Shown: one piece after another, positions 48,361 to 60,779 of the stretch
Position numbering within the stretch: position 1 is the first letter of the stretch
Layout: each line of letters starts with the position of its first letter
NCBI GenBank assembly: GCA_022818135.1
Contig: JAFMSR010000012.1
Span: 8,888,486 to 8,952,485, forward strand
DNA: 64,000 nucleotides
Source: Saxidomus purpurata
Taxonomy: Eukaryota > Mollusca > Bivalvia > Venerida > Veneridae
Direction of reading: 5' to 3'
The notes under the pieces: model-generated
The model's database searches: none
Seen by the model: the letters and a program-made list of their open reading frames with translations, nothing else
Told to the model about the DNA's origin: nothing
Program-made: the position numbers and the translations under genes

Positions 48361-49453
48361 AGCTCACCTGAGCTGGCTCAGGGTGAGCTATTAGGATCGA
48401 TGAATGTCCGTCGTCCGTCGGACGTCGTCCGTCGTCCGTCGTCCGTCCACATTTAGTTCGTTAACACTCTAGTGGTCACATTTTTTCCTCAGTTGTCACG
48501 AAACTTGGTCAGGATGTTTGTCCCAGTAATTACTCGGACGAGTTCGAATATGGGTCATCTGGGGTCAAAAACTAGGTCACAGAGCCCAAAAATAGAAAAA
48601 TCTTGTTAAGGCTCTAGAGGCTACTGTTTCAGTCCAAATATCCTGGCAATTTGTCAGAAAGGTTGTTTCTATGATTTCTAGCTCAAGTTTTAATATGGGT
48701 CACCTGGGGTCAAAAACTAGGTCACACAGCCCAAATATGGAAAAACCTTGTTAACACTCTAGAGGTAACATTTTCAGCCCAAATATCCTGGAAATTTGTC
48801 AGAAAGGTTGTTAAGTTGATTTCTAGCCCAAGTTCGAATATGGGTCATCTGGGGTCAAAAACTAGGTCACAGCCCAAATATGGAAAAACCTTGTTAACAC
48901 TAGATGTTACATTTTCAGCCCAGATATCCTTGAAATTTGTCAGAAAGTGCAGATCATGATCAGACAGCAAAATAATGAAAGTGCAGATCATGATCAGACA
49001 GCTAAATTATGAAAGTGCAGATCATGATCAGACAGCTAAATAATGCATAGCAAACAGTGCAGATCATGATCAGACAGCAAAAAATAAAAAGCTGACAGTG
49101 CAGATCATGACCAGCCAACATACAATGAATAGCTTACAGTGCAGATCATGATCAGACAGCAAAAAAATGAATAGCCAACAGTGCAGTTCATGATCAGACA
49201 GCAAAATAATGAGGCCTAGAGCTTAGATATTCAGCATGTGGCAATAATTGACTCTCTACCAAGATTGTTCAAATCCTGACCTCAGGGTCAAAATTAACCC
49301 TGCCTGGGGGGGGGGGTCTTTTGATTTTACATAGGCTTATTAAGAGGATATCATGAGCCAAAGGTAAAAATTGATCCTTTCTGCTATTAATAACCTTTTT
49401 ATTTTTGCCAATGGTAGACAGGTGAGCGATACAGGGCCATCATGGCCCTCTTG
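48361..49453. mobile_element. Tandem-array element 7 (nested in the array)
   Basis: The 5' hairpin AGCTCACCTGAGC...GGTGAGCT is followed by repeated GTCCGTCGTCCGTCG, then three units with GGGTCA(T/C)CTGGGGTCAAAAA. Then come seven short palindrome-bearing repeats and a tail with CAGGTGAGC (complement of the start), the hairpin GGGCCATCATGGCCC and TCTTG. It sits inside a T run of an older repeat unit. Confidence 0.8.
48948..49212. repeat. Seven short direct repeats with a GATCATGATC palindrome
   Basis: Core AGTGCAGATCATGATCAGAC, seven copies at about 34-42 bp spacing separated by A-rich filler. Copies 5 and 7 carry substitutions in the palindrome. Confidence 0.9.
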
Positions 49454-50040
49454 TTTTGGCACAGTTATGGTCCCTTGATGTCAATTTTTGAGTATAGTAA
49501 GCATGTCCATACACGCTATAATATCCAGAACCACTGAGGGAATTTCAGTGAAACTTCACAGGATTGTTTGTCACCATGCCTAGTTGTGAATAGAGTCTTG
49601 ATTTTCAGCCTTAATTATTTTTGGCACAGTTATGGCCCCTTTATTATCAATTTTTAAGCAAATTAAGATTGTCTGCACTTCATTTCCAAATCCACTTGGG
49701 AGTGGGGGGGTGGGGGGGGGGCAGTGTAACTTGTCTTGATTTACTGCTTGTTTGTTTTTTTTTGCACAGTTATGGCTCCTTAATGGTCATTTTCAAGTAA
49801 ACTAATCTTGTCCACTCTTCATCTCCAAAACTGCTGGGAAAATTTTAGCAAAACTTTACAGTATTTGTTTGTCGCCATATTGTGCATAGTATCTTGATTT
49901 TCTGCTTGAATTTTATTTTGGCTCAGTTGTGGCCCCAAATGGTCAATTTTTGGGTGAAGTAAACTTGCCTGCACTTCATCTCCAGAACCGCTTGGGGATC
50001 AAAAAATTTCCTTTTGGTGGTATAAGTCACTTCAGTGGCA

Positions 50041-50884
50041 GCTTTTGTATGTATCATATATTTTAATCATGTATTTAATGTTTTTTGTAAATACTCAAGT
50101 TTTGTTTGTAATAGAATCTGCCATCTTTAATCTGGAAAATGAACTTGTAATGAGGAGCAGGAGTTGGTACATTAAGGTGTAATGAATTTGTTAATATTTT
50201 TTTGTTCTTTGCTGTTACATAGTTTTATCTGTTGGTTATGTAATGTTACAAATAGAAGGTTTATTTAATTATTATATATATGTATAGACCATCAAAGGTA
50301 ACAACTAAGTCACTGCTTTAGTAATGATTGGCAAGAATGTTATTTATCTGGATTAATTCTAGTGGGTCATCTAGGAAAAACTAGGATATGAGGATGAATG
50401 TCAATATTTAGGACACAGAGTTAAATACATGTACTTCAAAATCTTGATTATTTGAAAAGAATGATATTTTTGACAGAATTTGCATTAGGTTAATTGGCTA
50501 GAAAATTGTCTGGAGGAAAGCGATATCATTTTTGTACATTAATTTTTTTCACTTATTTTTCTTGTTGTTGTACTTTTTTTGTTATCAATATCTCAGACAA
50601 GCAATTTGTAGCCATCTTAGCCATCGAAAGGTATGTGAATGCTATGAAATCATATCTACAATTAGTGCTACAGCAGAAGTATAAATCCCAATATTCAAAC
50701 ACATTTTCAAAAAAAAAGTTATGCAGCCTAGATTTTCAGTCTATGTTATTCTACGTTGTAGTAAAACAAATTTGACCATGAAGTTTATCATATTAATTGC
50801 TTGTTTTGTAGAGGCAATGTCATATTCACACAGGATGACTTATTTGAATGTAACTTTACTGTGACTTGCAGAGCTATGATTTTT
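50041..50884. other. Intergenic sequence
   Basis: AT-rich. The open frame at 50494-50775 has no recognisable domain and is not called. Confidence 0.4.
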
Positions 50885-51870
50885 AGCTCGACTATTCGGA
50901 GAATATGGAGAGCTATTACAGTCACTTGTGTGTCGGCGTCGGCGTTGCTTCTTTGGTTAAAGTTTTGCCTGCTAAGTACTATCATGCACATATCTCAGTA
51001 ACCACTTATGATATTGACTTGAAACTTTGTTCATGTCTTTAGGGGTGTCATACAATCAAGGCAGATAACTCTTGTATAAATTTAGTACAAATTATGGCTC
51101 TTGTTTGACTTTGAAAATTTGGTTAAAGTTTTGCCTGCTAGGTACTATCATGCACATATCTCGGTAACCACTTATAATATTGACTTGAAACTTTGTTCAT
51201 GTCTTTAGGGGTGTCATACAATCAAGGCATATAACTCTTGAAAAAGTTTAGTACAAATTATGGCCCTTGTTTGACTTTGAAAATTTGGTTAAAGTTTTGC
51301 CTGCTAGATACTATCATGCACATATCTCAGTAACCACTTATGATATTGACTTGAAACTTTGTTCATGTCTTTAGGGGTGTTATACAATCAAGGCAGATAA
51401 CTCTTGAAAAAATTTAGTACAAATTATGGCCCTTGTTTGACTTTGAAAATTTGGTTAAAGTTTTGCCTGCTAGATACTATCATGCACATATCTCAGTAAC
51501 CACTTGTGATATTGACTTGAAACTTCGTTAATGTCTCTAGGGGTGTCACACAGTCAAGTCAGATAACTCTTGTATAAATTTAGTACAAATTATGGCCCTT
51601 GTTTGACTTTGAAAATTTGGTTAAAGTTTTGCCTGCTAGGTACTATCATGCACATATCTCAGTAACCACTTATGATATTGACTTGAAACTTTTGTAATGT
51701 CTTAAGAGGTGTCACACAGTCAAGACAGATAACTCTTGTTTAAATTTAGTGCAAATTATGGCCCTTGTTTGACTTTGAAAATTTGGTAAAGTTTTGCATG
51801 CAAGGTACTATCATGCACATATCACAGTAACCACTTATGGTAGTTATATCAAACCTTGCAATAGTGTTCA
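50885..51870. mobile_element. Tandem-array element 8, six units
   Basis: The 5' hairpin AGCTCGACTATTCGGAG...GAGCT is followed by GTGTCGGCGTCGGCGTTG. Six units of about 167 bp follow, with GTTTTGCCTGCTAGGTACTA, CATATCTCAGTAACCACTTA and GACTTGAAACTTTGTTCATG. The array fades at 51.87 kb and I saw no clear 3' terminus. Confidence 0.75.
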
Positions 51871-52441
51871 GGGTAAATTTTGTATCAAACAATTAATTTA
51901 CCAAAAACTAAATCTATAGTTATAGATTTTGATTTTTTTTTATGATTCAACTTTCCTAGTTTATACTTAATAGTTAGCAGAATTTTGTTTTGCTTTTACA
52001 CAGATAAAAGTTTTGTTTTATTAGCAAACACCCACAATAGTCGAGCGTGCTGTTTTATGGACAGCTCTTTTATTTTTCCACAATTTCTTGACATTTATTA
52101 GTGATTTCATTAAATAAATGACAACAGTTTTCAAAGATTTAATTGCTACAATTACATCTTCTGGACAGTTATACTCTTGGTACACTAATTTGGCCTGTAG
52201 CTTGCTGATAATGAGATCACATTTGAGACCAAACTTTGGTGTTAAGTAATTATAGTAATGATCAAATGAGTTGATACCTGTCATATTGAAGCAGCATGTA
52301 CTTTGATTTAACATTAACATTTGTACTGCGATTTCATCCTGTTTTGGTCTGATTTTACTGGCAGAAATCTTGATGGAATTTTGATCAACAGACATATATC
52401 AATAGAAGCTGTATATGTTTAAAAGTGTGCATTTGCTTTTT
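51871..52441 (-). other. AT-rich spacer with an unassigned minus frame
   Basis: Contains a 124-codon minus-strand frame (52395-52021, beginning MSVDQNSIKISASK). Its composition is not absurd for a protein, but I find no motif, splice context or homology, so it is not called as a gene. Confidence 0.25.
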
Positions 52442-52930
52442 TATCCCCCGCCGATGGAATCGGGAGGATATTGTTTTGGCGTTGTCCGTCCATCCGTCCG
52501 TCCAAATTTCGTTTCCGCGCTAGTTCTCTGCAACTACTGGCTGGAATTCAACGAAACTTTATGGGAACCATCAATACCAAGAGATGCGCATATCGTCGCC
52601 TTGTTCCTGTCAGACCCTCCAACACAGAGTTATGGCCCTTGATTATTATGCAGTATGCATAAAGAGCAATAATCGTTTCCGCGCTATTTCTCTGCAACTA
52701 CTGGCTGGAATTCAATTAAACTTTATAGGAACCATTAATACAAAAGGGCAATTTGCATCTCATTGGCATGTCCAGATAATACTATTTAACACGGAGTTAT
52801 GGCCTCTGTTATTGCTCTGAATTTTTATTATATACAAAGAATATTACTGTTTATGCCTTGATAAATATATAAATAAAGCCTTATGTCTCCAGTTGTTGTG
52901 TTAGTAATAACCAGTACTCGGCGGGTGATA
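52442..52930. mobile_element. Tandem-array element 9
   Basis: The 5' hairpin TATCCCCCGCCGATGGAATC...GGGAGGATA leads to GTCCGTCCATCCGTCCGTCC. Two units follow, with CTGCAACTACTGGCTGGAAT and TTCAACGAAACTTTATGGGA. It ends GGCGGGTGATA, complementary to the start. Confidence 0.7.
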
Positions 52931-54113
52931 TAAATTCAACGAATTTGCTTGTATAGAAGTAAATATGTAATCAACATTTGAGGAAACTTAAATGAAATGC
53001 TAAATGAAAACAATGCTAAATTAGTTTGCAAGTTTTTAAAGATAATATATTCATTTCAAGAGAAAACAACCTTTTAAATTATCTTGTTTGCAGTAATATT
53101 GGCATGTTTTGTATATGAAACATCAAAGTGGATATAATATAATCCAGACATTCAAAATACATCATAATGTTCAGCTATAACTTTCTTGTTGTTGTTTTTT
53201 TCTTTTACCATTTCATGCGTAAAAGCGAAGTTACTTGGTCTGTGTTATGTAGTACACAGCTAGCTTTCTGAAATTTTGATTATGTTCTTATTATTGTAAG
53301 CAATGATTTTGGGTCGATAAGATGACCCTTTCTACTCAATCCTACAATAATCAGTTGTGGAGAAAATTACTAGATTTAGTTTGTTTGTATCATGTATGCT
53401 TAGCTCATAAAATCTTTTATAAATGTATAAGGATATCCGACCTTCCTCTGTGGTAAGAGTCGCTGATTTCTTATCAAGCTGGGTTTAATCCCTGGAAGAA
53501 TAACATGGTAGTTAAGAAGGATATTAGTAAAGCACTGGTGCGAGTATCCGATATTGAGAACGATTGTTAAGAAACTACCCGTCTACAAAGCTGACATAAT
53601 GTTGAAAAGGGCTTATAATCCTCCGTGTGGGCGTTATGCAATATATAAACATATACAAAAATATACCTCATCATTAAGTATCGATGTCCTCTTTTTCAAA
53701 ACCTTAGATTTTCGACATCCCGAGACGTTTTCCTATTATGAAGTTATTATGTCCTCAAAAGCTTGCCAGTTCACTTATCACTAAACAACGTCCACAGAAG
53801 AATGTGTTTTGACCCGTGTCCTTAATTGGATGCATTTGTCAGTGTGTCCTCAAAAGCCAGTGTGTGTTCTGCGTCCTCAGTTCACAGAATGTCCCCATTA
53901 GGTTAGACACACCAGTGGGGGGTGGGTCCTCAATAGAGTGTCTTTTTTCCAGTCTATTTGTAATGACAGTATCGTTGATTAAAAGTTATAAGTATGGTGT
54001 AAAAAATATGTTTGTGATCTTAGGGCAGTTATTTTGAAAGAAAACCATTCAGAAAGGATTGTCCTCAATTGAGTGCTAAAAGTTGTATGTCCTCATTGGA
54101 GTGTCCATACAAG

Positions 54114-54151
<38 letters not shown>

Positions 54152-54573
54152 GGTGGTGTGCACTTCTGGGTGCTGTGGGGTTCGTTTTGGGGAGGCTGCG
54201 TTTTTGGTACGTGGCATTCCCTGTTTGATATTATTTTTGTTTTGATATTTCTTTCTCACCTATGAGATACATATTTCCGCGCATTTACCCATGTGAGATA
54301 AACTTATCTCACATCGCTTATCTCACATCGCTGCCGGACTATTTTTACGTTAATTGTAAGCAGACATAAAAATCGAAAAATGACTGTAAAATTGTTATTT
54401 TTGAAATAAACATAGGGTTGTTGGTATTCATTTTCTTAGTTAGATCATTTTCTATCCATCTATAGCAGTTTTTAAGTAAAATTCGAGAAAAAGTTGATTT
54501 TCATTTTTTCATCCCCATCCTGTATTTGCACTTGTGTGAAAATGCGATTTAAACGGTGAGAAAAAAAATCTAC
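52931..54573. other. Intergenic sequence with SINE-like and GTCCTCAATTG repeats
   Basis: Includes a tRNA-like stretch near 53.44-53.50 kb (CTCTGTGGTAAGAGTCGC, then GGGTTTAATCCC), recurring GTCCTCAATTG-like motifs at 53.75-54.1 kb and a (GT)n run at 54116-54150. No gene was seen. Confidence 0.5.
54116..54150. repeat. (GT)n microsatellite
   Basis: Uninterrupted GT dinucleotide run. Confidence 0.95.
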
Positions 54574-54706
54574 CATGTCCATTGAGTTGTGGATAAGGAA
54601 ATCCCACCCTCGGGTTGAGATACGTCCAAAAAACTCGGCAGAGCCTCGTTTTTGGACGTATCTCAACCCTCGGGTGGGATTTCCTTATCCACAACTCATG
54701 AACATG
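54574..54706. repeat. Foldback palindrome of about 133 bp
   Basis: The left arm (54584-54632, GAGTTGTGGATAAGGAAATC onward to CGTCCAAAAA) is the reverse complement of the right arm ending at 54697, except at a CCCTCGGG core that has the same orientation in both. The short GC-rich loop contains GGCAGAGCC. The arms continue imperfectly to CATGT and ACATG. Confidence 0.9.
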
Positions 54707-55400
54707 TCAGATTCACTTTATCTTTTATCCATGTAAACGTCATTTTATTCACTGACAGTCTATTTTAATCAGACATGTCATGTTAGAGCAATAAAGTGAC
54801 AGGTACCAAAGTTTACTAACTGATCGAGATGCACTTTCTATTTTTATCAGACTGGTTTACATTTCATGTTATCAGGCTGGTCTACAGCAATAAACTGAAA
54901 GGTAGCCAAAGTTAATTAATTGGTATGCACTTTTAAATAACGAAACTTTTCAGTAATCGTGAAAATGTGCGTTGTTTTTATTTACAAACATTTTCGCTGC
55001 AAACGATTTTGTGAGGATAGAGGCAGGAATAGTATTGTATATCATGAGAATCACCTTCATGGAACATATCGTAGAACATATCAAAATATTGCTGGGTTAA
55101 CTGTTTTTGTTTCTTTTTAAGTCATAAATGATACACTGGAAATGAGAAAGTGTTACTAAATTGTAAATGTACAACTCGGATAGTCAAGTATTTGCTTTAC
55201 ACGAACCTATCATATAAATTTATTCTGTCTCTATTATAAAGTCTGTAAAGTTTATTTGCATCTCCCATTTCAAAATATTTACTTGAAAGCTTTGTTTCTA
55301 GGCCCGCTGTGATACGTAGTAATATAGTTTTTCTTGTAGTTTTTATAGTACCACAAAAATAGCCCGTATTTCAAAACACGCATCCTCTACTTTCAAAACA
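54707..55400. other. Intergenic sequence
   Basis: AT-rich, nothing recognised. Confidence 0.5.
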
Positions 55401-55476
55401 GTCAGCCCGGTTACCTCAATCGGTAGAGCACGAGACTTGTAATCTCGGGGTAGCGGGTTCGATTCCCGGGGCTGAC
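55401..55476 (+). tRNA. tRNA-Thr(TGT)-like head of a SINE
   Basis: The acceptor arms GTCAGCC and GGCTGAC pair fully. The anticodon stem CGAGA/TCTCG encloses CTTGTAA with anticodon TGT. The A box region is CTCAATCGGTAGAGC and the B box GGTTCGATTCC. The T stem has a G:G mismatch. Because a SINE body follows, this is probably not a working tRNA gene. Confidence 0.6.
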
Positions 55477-55690
55477 CAACTAAAATTACTAACAGTCTTT
55501 CGGATGAGACTAAAACCGAGGTCCCATGTATGGCTTCTATACACCTGGCATCTATAAGAACCAGAGGTGTCTTTGGAATCGGGACTGTATCTTGCACTAT
55601 CCTCCGAAACCTAAAATAACTAACCTCATCTTGGGGCGTTGGTCATATGGGAAACCGGTACCAACGATAAAGCCCTAATACACGATATTA
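55401..55690 (+). mobile_element. tRNA-Thr-derived SINE
   Basis: The head is the tRNA-like sequence at 55401-55476. The body contains CTTTCGGATGAGACTAAAAC and CGAGGTCCCATGTATGGC, which resembles a conserved central domain shared by several metazoan SINE superfamilies. I cannot assign which one. Confidence 0.7.
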
Positions 55691-58600
55691 TACGGTACTT
55701 TCAAAACCGAAGAACCTCTCAATTTCAGTCTAAAATAATCCTCCAGATTGAATGCTACTCACATTTATAAAATACAATATATGGGGAAAGACCTGCAGGC
55801 TTTGCTGTTGACATAATTCAAAAAATTGATTTTGTGTCAGAAATATTTTTTAGAATACAATATAAAAAAAAGAAAATCAACGAGTTATCTGTTCTGTATA
55901 GAACTGCTTTCCTATGCGGTTTTGATCACAACTAGTCATACCGGACAGGATCTAAAAGAAAACTAGTCAGGCCGAATAATTTAAAGTCTTTTACCCGCTA
56001 TTTCCGTGTAAGAGTATTGTTTTTGTGATCACAAACTATCGGAACATCGTAATACATTATGGAACCACTAGGTACTGTTGAATTTTAAATTACAAAACTC
56101 GGAATTGAACATAAAAACAACGGATTTTATAACTGCCAACGCCTCTATCATCAAAAGTGTACATACCTTTAAATCGTCCGTTTTATGATATCCTCCACGC
56201 GACTGAAACTAGTCTAAAATACTCGTTTAGGATCAGCAAATAAAATTTACAGAGGCACTGGTAGATGTCTTTTTGAAATATGACAACATATTTTTACGCT
56301 TTAAACACGTTGCAAGTGTTATATTTTATGTAAATGTGTGGTTCGAAAAGGGTACGAAAAAGTCTACATTTAACCGAATTCGGTTCGTACCTTGGTTCGA
56401 ATAACTGTAGCAAATCACATAGATCTACATGTCTTAATACGATTTTTAAATGTAGACAGAAATGCATTAATCTAAAGGGAAAATCAAATTCATTTCCCTA
56501 GATCATGCAGTCATTTGCAAAGAACAGATACTAACTCGATATAAATACAAATAAAATTAATTGTATTGTATTGTTTTGTATTGAAAAAAAAATGTTCAAA
56601 CTTTACCATGATTCTTTTAGTCAAGGCTGTTGAGCCTCAAAATAGGCTGAACCCGGACAAAATTCATACAGAAATAAAACTTATGTTTTCTGAAAGTTCA
56701 ATATCTGTAGTATCCATAAACACAAAGTTCCCAAAAGTTCCCGCCTGGGAAACTCTACAATCCAAGATGGCCGCCAAGATGGCCGCCGAACTTTTGAAAA
56801 ATACGCTATCACATGCAAGTGCTTACACGTATCGCATCTTCTATCAAAGTTGCTAACTATCACTACTATATATCAAAATTCATGGGCATATCTCTTGTTC
56901 TGATATAGTTTCCATTTCTGTTAAATTATCAGGAATTTGTACTAAGAAATACCTATTTTACTCTTTTGCAAAATACTATTTTGTTTCCATTCTTTAAAAT
57001 ATTTATAGCAAAAATGCGTGAGAAAGGATATCATTTGTTTAAGCAATTCTATATGTGTAAATTTTGATACGTTTCGGATAGTTCTGAAGCTACTTAAACA
57101 ACAGTGACTTGTACAAGAAGGTATATTGTGCAAGGTGGGTGGGGAAATGTTACAGGCAGTTCAATAATTCAAATGTATCTAATCCTTACATATAACTTTT
57201 AATCGCATTGTCCCTAAACGTGTGTATAATTAATACTAAACTATTGAATTATGATTTACTTAATATATGGAAAGTAGGAAATTTCCAATGTCAATGCATA
57301 GACTGTCTAGGCCATCGTAAATATCCAGAGTGGTTCTCTATGTACAAACAACCATTTGAAGATAAAATAGTTTGATTGCTTTTAGTTTGCATTGGATTGT
57401 GCATAAGTCTTAGATATGAAACTGAATTATTGAAAGAGTGACTGCCCTTTGTTATAAAGGGCTCGACCAATGATGTATATAAATGTGCCTGAAATTTTAA
57501 TTTCCAATATATGGTGAAAAATATTAATAGACACCTTACAACATTTACCGTGCCGTCAGAACGTCAAAAACGTCGACCATGTACAGTGTGACGTCATGCG
57601 TGAAAACGTCAAGGAAATAGACAAAAAATCGTCATTTCAACCGAAAATTTGAAGGTATTTCTCTACGTCGCCAACCACGTCATTTTCATCAGTTATACTT
57701 TCAATTTAAAAACAAAACAAAACAAAAACAGATACCATCTGCAGTAAATTGCTCGTAGTATCACTCTAAAACACGGGAAATGATAGAATGCGTATAATTT
57801 GCACAGCCATTTTTTACGTCGAATCGGCGCGTACAAAGCATATAAATTTCATTCGTGTGTTAAGATATTCTAAATGTCTTATATCGTAATTATTTTGACA
57901 GCAATAACATTTGGTCTTCAGCATGCATGCAGGTCTTTCTCCATCGTAACAAAATCTCGACACTAGATATCAGCGTCTTGTTGGAAAACTGTTTGAGTTT
58001 TAATATTCCCTCAGGCTATCTTTCTTTCAAAATATATTTTTGTCAGCCGAATTAAATTAAAATGTTGCGTTACAATGGTGTCCTAATTGTATTCATGCCC
58101 GTTTCTTCTGAAAAAAAAGAACTTTATTTTTCTAAGTGTTTTCTTGATCAAAATTTAATGTACATTTGCTTGCGGGATATATTATAGTCTCTACGAATAT
58201 GTTATAGGTGTTCTACGCATTTTCGTTAACATACGTTATATAAAAATGCGTAAAAACAGTTTAAACGTGCATAAGCATTTATAATTTCAGTTTGATGCTT
58301 AATAGACTTTCAGTGGTCCGCTTTCGAACTAATTTTCCATGTTATGTATTAACAGGGAGTTACGCTTTATTATGAAATGAACTGATTATATACATATACA
58401 TATTCTTGGCAATATTCATTAAAACCTAGTTTTTGGACTTGGCATTCAAGGCGTGATGATACTTTATTAATTCTCTATAACTTGAAATAACACTTAATTT
58501 TTGTCGTTTTTGGTAAAATATGTAATTTTCAGCCATTTTTTGGTTTTGTCAAATGTTTTGATTAATTCCCGGGCAGCGATGAAAATGTGCAGACTGAAGT

Positions 58601-59782
58601 AAATGATAATAACACACTCTATTTTAGGACGGTGATGTATGCGAAAGTACGCCGTTTGCAAATTTCAAATAAATATTGCATTTATTTCATGCATATCCCG
58701 ATTACTTGCAAATGCATGAGATTGTATCAATAAGATATCCTGGTACGCAAATTTGAATTTTATTCGCTCGGATAATTTCTATTAGTGTAAAGTTCTCACA
58801 CTCTAAATTGGAAGGTAACAAATTAATTCTTTTTCCGCATGTCATTGGCAACATCGTTATGTAAATTCATAGTCTGCACTTCTTTTGAAAACCGCTCAAG
58901 CTTATTCGCTTGATTATTTAGTCTTATGATTCATGACAAACACGTTGAAAACATAAGTGAAACACGCTTTTATGTTATGGTTTGTGAAATACACAGTGAA
59001 CATAATACTTGCATGATTCACCGAGTTTTCGATTAGGTCTGAAGTCGTGATTAGGTCTGAAGTCCCAGGTTCGATCCCCACCAGGGAGGTTCATTCAAAC
59101 TGAAAAGAGTATCCACAGCAATCAATCAAAGTTGTAAATCACAAAGGTTGTTACATAATGACTTTTTTCTCAAGTTTCTTTTGGGGAAAAGTAATTAATC
59201 TGAATTCTATTAATGATTATGTTGACAGTGACATTTGCTTTGCAAAACAATTTCAAGTTTAGTCTGCAACACTCCACACTTGTTTTAATGTCTGCTTTAA
59301 GTAGGTGAGAGCTGATCAAACCCACTTTGATTTTAGACACACACAAATTCAGTGCCTTCAGCGCTTTGACTGCAGAAGTCTCTTATCGTGTTTTTCATTC
59401 AGGTGTTTGTCTCCTGAGTACTGGTAACCGCTAACTATTTTACTTCACCTGCCATACATGTTTTTGTTCTGCAAGCGTTTTGCAAAAGCTCTTGTATCTG
59501 TTGGCTAATTGTAAGGACACGGATTTTTCCGGTCTTACGCTAACCCATGTGACTAGGAACACTTTTTGTATATCATTGACATATGCGATAGTATAGAGCG
59601 CGACTAACAGATGTGTACTATTGCAATAATAATGATCAAAATGTTAATGCTTGTGTCTGAGAAGATGTCATTCTTTGTTTAAGGTGAGTCATTACCTTTA
59701 GTCGGTAAAATTAAAAGTTGTCACATTTATTTAAAAATTGGTACATGCGTATATCGTGTCTATCTGCGTTGCATGGATACGT
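55691..59782. other. Intergenic sequence, no gene
   Basis: AT-rich. Contains two tandem copies of AAGATGGCCGCC at about 56765-56788 (YY1-like) and a B-box-bearing tRNA-like relic (GGTTCGATCCCCA) near 59068 preceded by a duplicated GATTAGGTCTGAAGTC. No supported coding region. Confidence 0.45.
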
Positions 59783-60779
59783 TTTTATTTTTGTGACGTC
59801 ACATGACGACATTTAACAACGCCCTCCAGTGGCAGCGTACCGGAACCATCCCGTCATGAAGTTATTCTCATATAGCTTTATTGATACGTAACATATTTTC
59901 TTTCTGTAAATTCTAACAAAGTCATCAGAAAATGTATTATACATCTATTATATAAAGTAAAAAACATTTTCCTTCTCTTTCACAAAGCATGTCATGATTC
60001 CGCTTCAAGCAATTGAAATAACGTTTGAAACGTTATCGTTTTTCAACGCTTTTTTGCCGTTTTTACAAGACATTTCAAAATCGGGACGGTAAAAGTTTAT
60101 GTAAATTTGACAGTGTTTATTTAATGATATTTGAACACAATTAATGAAATAAAAACAGGACGTCTTCGTCCTAGATTTTTCACAAATAACGCGTGAATGA
60201 TACCACTTGAACGTCAAAAGAACGACGTTTGAGAGATGACGTTCAGTTCATGACAACATGTCACTGATAATTTCTATTCTCTGTATTTTTTTAACACGGA
60301 AGTGCCACACTCCCCGTTGTTATGTAAATATGATCAAATAATTGATGTTCTCCAGGTATATATAACCAAGGATTCATCTTTGTTTTACCGAGAAACGTAG
60401 TAAGCCTCTTTATAGTCCCGAAAAAAGTCAACAAGTTATGACATTACACAACAAAAACTGAAAGAAATGACCATCTAAACTTTGAATAATATTCAATACA
60501 TTTGATCTACATGTATCTTCTTAATTTAGCATTATTTGTTTTATTATTTCACAGTGCTATTCATATAAATAAGTTTACAGCCGTTGTGAGATGAGCTTCA
60601 GTATACATGTATATACAAAATAATACAACGGCATAAAGATTTCAGCAAAATTAACTCCAATTTTATATTAGTTCTGGATTATAACATAATATAATATATA
60701 GTTTATTCGGCATTAAATTATAACATACATATTTATAGCAGCAGGATATAGTGTTTTAGTATATATGTACATGCATGGA

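Larger units (their letters stand above)
47830..50040. repeat. Diverged tandem array hosting element 7
   Basis: At 47.83-48.13 kb there are degenerate units with AAGGTCACAGTAACCTT. At 48.13-48.36 and 49.454-50.04 kb there are units of roughly 165 bp with GCACAGTTATGGCCCC, TCATCTCCAAAACTGCT and TTCAGTGAAACTTCACAGGA. A separate element splits this array. The G-runs near 49.30 and 49.70 kb are low complexity. Confidence 0.65.

Noticed and set aside
48361..49453. Direct repeats with spacers as a CRISPR array
   Set aside because: The genome is eukaryotic, spacers are A-rich variants of each other, and the array sits inside a repeat element.
52021..52395. 124-codon minus-strand frame as a gene
   Set aside because: No domain, splice signals or neighbours support it, and AT-rich sequence gives such frames by chance.
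55343..55597. 84-codon minus-strand frame
   Set aside because: It is the antisense translation of the tRNA-Thr-derived SINE.
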